DNA from: an uncultured Bacilli bacterium
Lineage (GTDB): Bacteria > Bacillota_I > Bacilli_A > RF39 > UBA660
Direction of reading: 5' to 3'
Length of the DNA: 6,209 bases
Assembly: GCA_904502155.1 (NCBI GenBank)
Contig: CAJGDV010000073.1
Location: 1-6,209 of the forward strand
Shown here: positions 1 through 4,384 of the stretch, piece after piece
Position numbering within the stretch: position 1 is the stretch's first letter
Layout of the letters: each line of letters starts with the position of its first letter
The notes under the pieces: model-generated
The model's input: the letters and a program-made list of their open reading frames with translations, nothing else
What the model was told of the DNA's origin: nothing
The model's database searches: none
Position numbers and translations under genes: made by a program

Positions 1-55
1 CTATATATTCTTTATTAGTCACACTACCACCATTTTAATTATAACATTTATTTAT
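1..55. other. Short intergenic end of window, no gene seen
   Basis: This A+T-rich stretch lies downstream of the metK terminator. On the minus strand a TATAAT hexamer is present (38-43), but no acceptable -35 box stands at the right distance, so I do not call a promoter. No open reading frame with a ribosome-binding site and no tRNA-like fold could be recognised. What lies beyond the window edge cannot be judged. Confidence 0.5.
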
Positions 56-84
56 AAAAAAAAATAGTTAAGCAACTATTTTTT
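56..84 (-). terminator. Intrinsic terminator of metK, overlapping its stop codon
   Basis: On the minus strand an 11-bp perfect stem (arms 74-84 and 59-69, AAAAAATAGTT paired with AACTATTTTTT) closes a 4-base GCTT loop and runs into nine T residues (64 to 56). The stem is very A/U-rich with a single G-C pair, so its strength is uncertain, but stem, tight loop and U-tract are all present. The hairpin contains the last three codons of metK and the TAA stop. It is roughly symmetrical and could also work for a plus-strand transcript. Confidence 0.7.
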
Positions 85-1159
85 CCCATGGAAGATTTAA
101 CTCGTTTCTTCCAAAATGCCCATAGGCAGCAACATCATAATATTTAACATTTAATAAATCTAATTCTTTAATTATATTAGGAACAGAAAAACTAAATTTA
201 CTATTCACAAAATCATAAATTTTATCTAATGAAACTTTTTCAGTATTAAAAGTATCAATTAAGATAGAAATTGGTTCTGCTTTGCCGATTGCATATGAAA
301 CTTGAATTTCACATCTTTCTGCTAATTGATGTGCAACAATATTTTTTGCTACATATCTAGCATAATAAGCTGCAGATCTATCAACTTTTGAAGGATCTTT
401 ACTACTTAAACATCCACCACCAATTCTTGCAGCACCACCATAAGTATCAACAATAATTTTTCTTCCTGTCGTTCCAGAATCACCAAAAGGTCCACCAATA
501 ACAAAAGAACCACTAGTATTAATTAAAATTTTTGTTTCATCATCTATTAAATTGTTTGGTATTACTTTATTAATTACATTTTCAATTATATATTTTTTTA
601 AGTTTTCTTGTGTAATATCTTTTATATGTTGACTTGAAACTATTATAGTATCTATTCTTTTTACTTTATTATTTTCATACTCTAATGTTACTTGTGTTTT
701 TCCATCTGGTTTAAGTGGTGAATTTTTATCATTTTTTCTAACATATGTTAGTTGTTTTGCTAATTTATTAGCTAAAATAATTGCAAGTGGCATTAATTCT
801 TCTGTTTCATTAGTAGCATAACCAAACATTATTCCTTGGTCGCCTGCCTTAGTTTCTTCACCTTCTACAGCATTATTAATTTCTTGTGATTGATTACTAA
901 TTTTAGTAATAATTTCAAATTCTTCTTCATATCCAATATCTTTAATTACATCTTTTGCAATTTGTTTATAATCAATTTTAGCGTTTGTTTTTGCTTCTCC
1001 ATATATTAAGATTAAATCATCTTTTATTGTTGCTTCTACAGCCATTTTGCTATTTTTGTCAGTTTCTAAAGCTGTGTCTAAAATTTTATCTGCAATTTTA
1101 TCACAAATTTTATCTGGATGTCCTTCAGTAACTGATTCACTTGTAAAATATTTTTTCAT
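68..1159 (-). CDS. metK: S-adenosylmethionine synthetase (methionine adenosyltransferase)
   Basis: This cytosolic enzyme makes S-adenosylmethionine from methionine and ATP, releasing phosphate and pyrophosphate. The 363-residue protein shows the family signatures in order: TEGHPDK near the N-terminus (residues 11-17, ATP/metal binding), GDQGIMFGYA (106-115), FVIGGPFGDSGTTGRK (219-233), the glycine-rich region (241-249), DPSKVDRSAAY (255-265), and the C-terminal AAYGHFGR ending in LPWEK. The family is usually about 380-400 residues, so this is a compact member, but no domain is missing. The ATG is decided by an AGGAG ribosome-binding site (1166-1170) six bases upstream and the conserved start MKKYFTSESVTEG. 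It has its own promoter and a SAM-sensing leader, so feedback by its product is expected. One oddity: the loop usually reading GGGAFSGKD reads GGGCLSSKD here. Identification is essentially certain; whether the altered loop changes kinetics is unknown. Confidence 0.97.
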   Translation of the reverse strand: MKKYFTSESVTEGHPDKICDKIADKILDTALETDKNSKMAVEATIKDDLILIYGEAKTNAKIDYKQIAKDVIKDIGYEEEFEIITKISNQSQEINNAVEGEETKAGDQGIMFGYATNETEELMPLAIILANKLAKQLTYVRKNDKNSPLKPDGKTQVTLEYENNKVKRIDTIIVSSQHIKDITQENLKKYIIENVINKVIPNNLIDDETKILINTSGSFVIGGPFGDSGTTGRKIIVDTYGGAARIGGGCLSSKDPSKVDRSAAYYARYVAKNIVAHQLAERCEIQVSYAIGKAEPISILIDTFNTEKVSLDKIYDFVNSKFSFSVPNIIKELDLLNVKYYDVAAYGHFGRNELNLPWEKIVA

Positions 1160-1165
1160 ACAAAA

Positions 1166-1170
1166 CTCCT
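1166..1170 (-). promoter_or_regulatory. metK ribosome-binding site
   Basis: AGGAG on the minus strand, within GAGAGGAGTTTTG, lies six bases before the metK ATG. It sits eight bases downstream of the distal arm (1178-1187) of the inverted repeat that brackets the leader, so pairing of that arm would end just short of the site and leave it accessible. Confidence 0.85.
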
Positions 1171-1190
1171 CTCTTGCCTTTTATCAAAAG

Positions 1191-1215
1191 AAAAAAACTC
1201 TTAAGAAAGAGTTTT
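1191..1215 (-). terminator. SAM-controlled intrinsic terminator in the metK leader
   Basis: On the minus strand AAAACTCTT (1215 to 1207), loop TCTT, and AAGAGTTTT (1202 to 1194) form a perfect 9-bp stem followed by a T-rich run TTTCTTTT. It stands between the aptamer and the metK ribosome-binding site. Its upstream arm is shared with the antiterminator, which fits an OFF structure formed when SAM is bound. Confidence 0.9.
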
Positions 1216-1241
1216 GCGCGCTTATTTAAACATCTTTCTTA
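1202..1241 (-). promoter_or_regulatory. Antiterminator of the metK riboswitch
   Basis: Minus-strand TAAGAAAGA (1241 to 1233), which includes most of the 3' strand of P1, is perfectly complementary over 9 bp to TCTTTCTTA (1210 to 1202), which covers the upstream arm and loop of the terminator. Forming this helix excludes both P1 and the terminator, so it should give the ON state when SAM is scarce. The complementarity is seen directly; the switching logic is the known S-box mechanism. Confidence 0.85.
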
Positions 1242-1322
1242 TCGTTATTAGCATTACCACCTTACTTATGCAGGTTGGTGTGAGTTCATAGAGCTAATTC
1301 TCTCCCTCACTCTTGATAAAAG
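1234..1322 (-). promoter_or_regulatory. SAM-I-like (S-box) riboswitch aptamer upstream of metK
   Basis: The leader begins with the hallmark TTATCAAGAGTGAGGGA and contains CTATGAACTCAC, ACCAACC and GATAAG in the expected order. Visible helices (minus-strand transcript): P1 between 1315-1321 and 1237-1243; P2a between 1306-1310 and 1280-1284; P2b between 1300-1303 and 1290-1293, with GGGA and TATGAA between them as in the S-box kink-turn; P3 between 1273-1279 and 1256-1261 with one bulged A. The P2 loop can pair with the stretch after P3 (ATTA with TAAT at 1253-1256, or six pairs ATTAGC with GCTAAT at 1247-1252), matching the known pseudoknot. The P4 hairpin of standard SAM-I aptamers is not visible; only about nine bases separate the first pseudoknot option from the 3' strand of P1. 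The ligand is SAM by family knowledge and gene context. A SAM-I/IV variant class is the alternative. Confidence 0.9.
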
Positions 1323-1332
1323 TTCACTTATA

Positions 1333-1360
1333 ATTATATACTATTTATTTTTTTTGTCAA
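1333..1360 (-). promoter_or_regulatory. Promoter of the metK transcript
   Basis: A consensus -35 TTGACA (1360 to 1355) and consensus -10 TATAAT (1338 to 1333) are separated by 16 bp, with an A-rich spacer. Transcription would start near 1326, a few bases before P1 of the riboswitch at 1322, which is the spacing expected for a leader made almost entirely of riboswitch. The -35 box begins two bases after the stop codon of the upstream DUF1963 gene. Confidence 0.85.
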
Positions 1361-1362
1361 TA

Positions 1363-2334
1363 TTATACATATTCAATGTGATAGAAAACTTTATCGAAAT
1401 TTAAATTTTTTAAATCATCTGAATTTATATAAAACTTGATTAAACAATTCTTGCCTATATTAACAATATTGTTATCATTTTGTAATTGAAATAATAATGT
1501 ATCTAATTTATATTCATCTTTTCTAATATCTTCATTAATAAAATTTGGATTCCCACCAACCTTATTAAATTTTGATTCTGTATTAGAAATTAAAGGTTTA
1601 ATTTCTTCAAGTGTAAAATCTTTATAATTATTATAAGTTCCTAAAATACTTTTAAACTCTTTTAAATAATTAAAATCAAATATACTTATAGTATCAATTG
1701 TTCTAGTAAAATATAAAGGACATTCCATTCTTATTGGATAATCTTCTAATTCATTTAATAACGTTTTTTTATACAAATCATCAAGTCTTATAGTTTTATC
1801 AATTTCTTGATGATAAATTATTTTGAAATTACTATTATCAAATGGATTTTCTGGATTAGATCCGAAATTAAAAGATTTAGATGTGAAAATTTGTAGCATA
1901 CCTGTACCTGGAAATCCTTCTAGATATTCTAGATCATCACATTTAATTTGCACTAGTAATCTCATATCAACACCATTTTTATCTTTTGGAAACATCATAT
2001 CTTTTGGTAAATAAGGAAATCCACCTACTTTTGTTTCAAAAATAGTAACCTTTCCAGGTATAAAATCTCCTCTTAAACAATTATTATTATGTTTTTCTTT
2101 AATTTCTCTATCTATTTTTGTAGCTAGATTTTGAGGAATTGTTTCTCTTTCTCTATCTTGATATTCTTGATACATTGTAATTGCTTGATCTGTTTTTTCT
2201 TTTATAATATTACTTGTTTCATTAAATATTTCATTAGATTTATTCCAAACATCTTTTGCTTTTTTCTTTAAATCTTCTTTATTTTCGATTATTTTTTTCA
2301 TCTCTTTAGCTTTATTTTTTAAATCTTCTAACAT
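1363..2334 (-). CDS. DUF1963 (YwqG-like) protein with an N-terminal helical extension
   Basis: No biochemical function is firmly known for this family. Residues from about 88 to the end look like a DUF1963/YwqG domain: KVGGFPYLPKDMMFP (102-116), LLVQIKCDDLEYLEGFPGTGMLQIF (start near 126), a second KVGGNPNF (258-265), LLFQLQND (near 283), then IGKNCLIKFYI and a closing strand. The first 65 or so residues are a run of Lys, Glu, Asp, Asn and Ala with hydrophobic residues at helical spacing and no proline until residue 67, so probably a long amphipathic helix or coiled coil. No signal peptide or membrane segment is seen, so it is likely cytosolic or peripheral. The ATG overlaps the end of the TIM-barrel gene by 7 bases and has an AGGAG site (2342-2346) seven bases upstream, so the two are probably translated from one mRNA. 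Family assignment is by motif recollection; the added helix may have been gained separately. Confidence 0.82.
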   Translation of the reverse strand: MLEDLKNKAKEMKKIIENKEDLKKKAKDVWNKSNEIFNETSNIIKEKTDQAITMYQEYQDRERETIPQNLATKIDREIKEKHNNNCLRGDFIPGKVTIFETKVGGFPYLPKDMMFPKDKNGVDMRLLVQIKCDDLEYLEGFPGTGMLQIFTSKSFNFGSNPENPFDNSNFKIIYHQEIDKTIRLDDLYKKTLLNELEDYPIRMECPLYFTRTIDTISIFDFNYLKEFKSILGTYNNYKDFTLEEIKPLISNTESKFNKVGGNPNFINEDIRKDEYKLDTLLFQLQNDNNIVNIGKNCLIKFYINSDDLKNLNFDKVFYHIEYV

Positions 2335-3092
2335 TCTATTTCTCCTATCATTGTAATAAAATATTCTATTTTTTCTTTATCATTTTTTCCTTTTGATTTG
2401 TATAAATCATATTCAAAAACATAACTACCATCATATTTAATTTCTTTTAAATACTTAAAAGCTATTTTAATTTCATCAATATGTTTGTCATTATCATATA
2501 TAAAATAATGATCTAATTTGCCTTTATATGTGTGTATATGTGTATTAGATAATCTTTTTATGCAAATATCATCTAAATCAACAATATTTCCTTTTTCAAT
2601 TAATTCATGACCTATATCATAGGTAAATTTTAACTGATCAAATTTTTTTAAAATAGGAATAATTTCTTCTTTATTTAATCTTTTTATTTTTCCAAATGAA
2701 TTTAAATTTTCAATACTTATAATAATATTTAGTTTGTTTTTTTCAATATATTCAAATATTTTTTCAAATATTTTTATAGTAGATTCTATACTTTTTGTTA
2801 TATCCAAACAAATTTTTGAATGAAAAACGATGTCTACTGTATATTCTAAAATATCAGCGACATGTCCGATAGCATCTAAAAATTCTTCAAAATTATTATC
2901 TTCAATATTTCCATGAATTTGTAAATAAAGATTTTCTTTTTTACATAATTTTGCTAGTTCATTTAAATATTGATATTCAGTTTTATTGCGAAGATAAATT
3001 TCAAATCCATCAATTTTATTTTTTGACATTAAAACTAGTTCAGTAGGTGAAACATTAAAAAACTTATGATTTATAGACATTATTTTTCTCAT
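2328..3092 (-). CDS. Xylose-isomerase-like TIM-barrel protein (sugar isomerase/epimerase or AP-endonuclease-2 superfamily)
   Basis: This 254-residue protein has the layout of the metal-dependent AP endonuclease family 2/xylose isomerase-like barrel. Conserved positions fall at the ends of predicted strands: FEIYL (E31), LQIHG (H60), VFHSK (H91), SIENLN (E128), FTYDIGH (D159, H162), THIHTYKG (H185, H187), H195 and YVFEYD (E227). E128, D159, H185 and E227 match the Glu-Asp-His-Glu metal site of sugar epimerases such as tagatose 3-epimerase, so a divalent-metal enzyme is likely; the substrate cannot be told. A role as endonuclease IV is less likely because the protein is short and lacks the extra ligands. 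Its ATG shares an ATGA with the stop of the flavoprotein gene, and an AGGAG site (3100-3104) lies seven bases upstream; this supports the first Met over the Met at residue 5. It overlaps the DUF1963 gene by 7 bases. The product is likely cytosolic. Confidence 0.85.
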   Translation of the reverse strand: MRKIMSINHKFFNVSPTELVLMSKNKIDGFEIYLRNKTEYQYLNELAKLCKKENLYLQIHGNIEDNNFEEFLDAIGHVADILEYTVDIVFHSKICLDITKSIESTIKIFEKIFEYIEKNKLNIIISIENLNSFGKIKRLNKEEIIPILKKFDQLKFTYDIGHELIEKGNIVDLDDICIKRLSNTHIHTYKGKLDHYFIYDNDKHIDEIKIAFKYLKEIKYDGSYVFEYDLYKSKGKNDKEKIEYFITMIGEIEC

Positions 3093-4252
3093 AAACTAAC
3101 TCCTGCACTATATCCTGTTGAAAGTGCTAATGTAATATTATAACCACCAATAGGTCCATGAATATCTAATGCTTCTCCAACAAAATATAAATTTTTATTT
3201 ATTGTTGACTCAAATGTTTTTGTATTTATATATTTTAAATCTATTCCTCCAGCAGTAACATATGCTAAATCTATTTTTTCATTATTTTTTACATTATATT
3301 TTATATGTTTTATTGTTTCAACTAGTTTATTTAATTCTTTGTGATTTAATTGTTTTATTTTTATGTTTTTTTCTAAATTTATATAATTTAGTAAATATTC
3401 AGAAAATCTTTTTGAAAAGTATTGTTCTAAAAAAGTATGTACTTCCTTATTACGATCATAATTATTAAGAATATTTTTTATTTCTTCTTCATTATATTTT
3501 GGTAATAAATCTATTTCAATTTCATTAATTTTATCTTTAAAAATATACTCACTTATAAGCATGACACTTGAACCACTTAAACCAGTATGTGTATATAATA
3601 AATTTCCTTCTTTTTTTCGTTTTCCTACTTTAACTATGACATTGTCAATGCTTTGACCTGGTATATCAGTTGGTTTTTCTAATTTAACTCCTATTTCAGC
3701 AGGATAAATTTCTGTTACTGGTTGTTTTAACATTTTTGCAAATTTTAAATTATCACCTGTTGATCCTGTTATTTTATAACTTGAACCACCAGTTGCTATT
3801 ACTAATTTTTGTGTCTTATATTCATTTTTATTTGTTATAACAATATAATAATCATTTTCTTTAATTATTTTTTCAACATCTTCATTGTAATTAATTTTTC
3901 CTTTATAAGCATTTAATAATGCCTCTTTAATTACAAAACTTTTGTTTGCTTTTGGAAACATTTTTCCATCTTCTTCTTCTTTTAAACTTACATTATGAGT
4001 CTCAAAAAAATTAATAATTTCTTTTGGTCCAAAATTGTTTATAGTACTATATAAATATTTTTTATTATGCTCTATTTGGTTTAAAAACTCTCTATTTTCC
4101 TTATTATTTGTGACATTACATCTTCCGCCACCTGTAATTAATAATTTTTTTCCTGCAATGTCATTTTTTTCAATAATTAATGTCTTTTTTTCTGACATTA
4201 TGCCAGCCATAAGACCTGCTGGACCTGCTCCAATAATTATAACTTCAAACAT
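3089..4252 (-). CDS. HI0933/BaiN-family FAD-dependent oxidoreductase
   Basis: A 387-residue flavoprotein of the HI0933 (YhiN/BaiN) family. The N-terminal dinucleotide fold is clear: VIIIGAGPAGLMAG (residues 4-17) with the ribose-binding acid in LIIEK (E28). The family hallmark GKKLLITGGGRCNVTN follows (34-49), then ATGGSSYKITGSTGD in mid-protein, the HTGLSGS segment, VTAGGIDLKYI near the C-terminus and FVGEALDIHGPIGGYN (357-372), which closes the FAD site. Length is slightly below the usual 400-420. The reaction is not known for most members; BaiN of Clostridium scindens is reported as a bile-acid reductase, but I see nothing here that shows this substrate. I place the start at the ATG at 4252, not at the in-frame GTG at 4261, because that GTG is inside the ribosome-binding site AAAGGTGAT. 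It is first in a three-gene operon, and its TGA overlaps the next ATG. Confidence 0.93.
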   Translation of the reverse strand: MFEVIIIGAGPAGLMAGIMSEKKTLIIEKNDIAGKKLLITGGGRCNVTNNKENREFLNQIEHNKKYLYSTINNFGPKEIINFFETHNVSLKEEEDGKMFPKANKSFVIKEALLNAYKGKINYNEDVEKIIKENDYYIVITNKNEYKTQKLVIATGGSSYKITGSTGDNLKFAKMLKQPVTEIYPAEIGVKLEKPTDIPGQSIDNVIVKVGKRKKEGNLLYTHTGLSGSSVMLISEYIFKDKINEIEIDLLPKYNEEEIKNILNNYDRNKEVHTFLEQYFSKRFSEYLLNYINLEKNIKIKQLNHKELNKLVETIKHIKYNVKNNEKIDLAYVTAGGIDLKYINTKTFESTINKNLYFVGEALDIHGPIGGYNITLALSTGYSAGVSL

Positions 4253-4257
4253 TTTAA

Positions 4258-4264
4258 TCACCTT
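4258..4264 (-). promoter_or_regulatory. Ribosome-binding site that fixes the flavoprotein start
   Basis: Minus-strand AAGGTGA, within AAAGGTGAT, is an almost perfect match to the 16S rRNA tail and lies five bases before the ATG at 4252. The GTG inside it could be mistaken for a start codon three codons earlier, but has no ribosome-binding site of its own. Confidence 0.85.
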
Positions 4265-4270
4265 TAAATA

Positions 4271-4299
4271 ATTATATCATGATATACATATTTAGAGGA
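4271..4299 (-). promoter_or_regulatory. Extended -10 promoter of the flavoprotein operon
   Basis: Minus-strand TGATATAAT (4279 to 4271) is a perfect extended -10 element. The -35 position 17 bp upstream (4294-4299, TCCTCT) is a poor match, as is often tolerated with an extended -10. A start near 4264 would leave only about a dozen leader bases before the ATG at 4252, cutting into the AAAGGTGAT site, so the leader would be unusually short or the true start lies elsewhere. The poor -35 box and this conflict lower the confidence. Confidence 0.55.
4273..4286. repeat. 14-bp perfect palindrome over the -10 element
   Basis: TATATCATGATATA is fully self-complementary and shares four bases with the -10 box of the operon promoter. 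The position suits a repressor operator. In such A+T-rich DNA a palindrome of this size can occur by chance, and no regulator gene lies nearby. Confidence 0.35.
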
Positions 4300-4352
4300 T
4301 AAATAACTGTTTAATTTAGTAAATCTCACAAAAATATTACTTTCACATTAAG

Positions 4353-4384
4353 AAAATAAACTACAAATTATTGTAGTTTATTTT
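4353..4384 (-). terminator. Intrinsic terminator of htpG, overlapping its stop codon
   Basis: A perfect 14-bp stem (arms 4371-4384 and 4353-4366, core AAACTACAA paired with TTGTAGTTT) closes a 4-base loop. In the transcript the distal arm ends in UUUAUUUU, followed by CUU, which serves as the U-tract. The TAA stop of htpG (4378-4380) and the last codon lie inside the upstream arm. It separates htpG from the flavoprotein operon. Confidence 0.8.

Larger units (their letters stand above)
1178..1322 (-). repeat. 10-bp inverted repeat bracketing the riboswitch leader
   Basis: Minus-strand CTTTTATCAA (1322 to 1313), which is the 5' strand of riboswitch stem P1, is perfectly complementary to TTGATAAAAG (1187 to 1178), between the terminator and the metK ribosome-binding site. 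P1 itself gives only about 7 pairs, one of them G-U. The distant pairing can exist only in a transcript that has read through the terminator and in which P1 is open. Whether it forms is inference; the complementarity is directly visible. Confidence 0.5.

Noticed and set aside
1047..1229. Plus-strand reading frame of 60 codons
   Set aside because: It is antisense to the N-terminal coding part of metK and to its leader, has no ribosome-binding site and reads as a low-complexity shadow.
1160..1322. SMK-box (SAM-III) or T-box leader for metK
   Set aside because: The CAAGAG, GAGGGA, TATGAA, ACCAACC and GATAAG series fits the S-box family, and control is by a terminator rather than by masking the ribosome-binding site. 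No T-box antiterminator motif is seen.
1823..2014. Plus-strand reading frame of 63 codons
   Set aside because: It lies fully antisense to the DUF1963 gene and has no recognisable domain or ribosome-binding site.
3086..3091. Mycoplasma-type code with TGA as tryptophan
   Set aside because: The flavoprotein frame ends naturally at TGA (a TAA follows two codons later, so this alone is weak), while the four Trp codons checked in metK, the DUF1963 gene and htpG are TGG, which argues against TGA being a preferred Trp codon.
3262..3468. Plus-strand frame rich in Leu, Phe and Tyr that resembles a small membrane protein
   Set aside because: It is the complement of the Lys/Asn-rich part of the flavoprotein gene, which gives this composition automatically in A+T-rich DNA.
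4035..4271. Plus-strand frame of 78 codons
   Set aside because: It is antisense to the conserved FAD-binding N-terminus of the flavoprotein, which is clearly the true coding strand.
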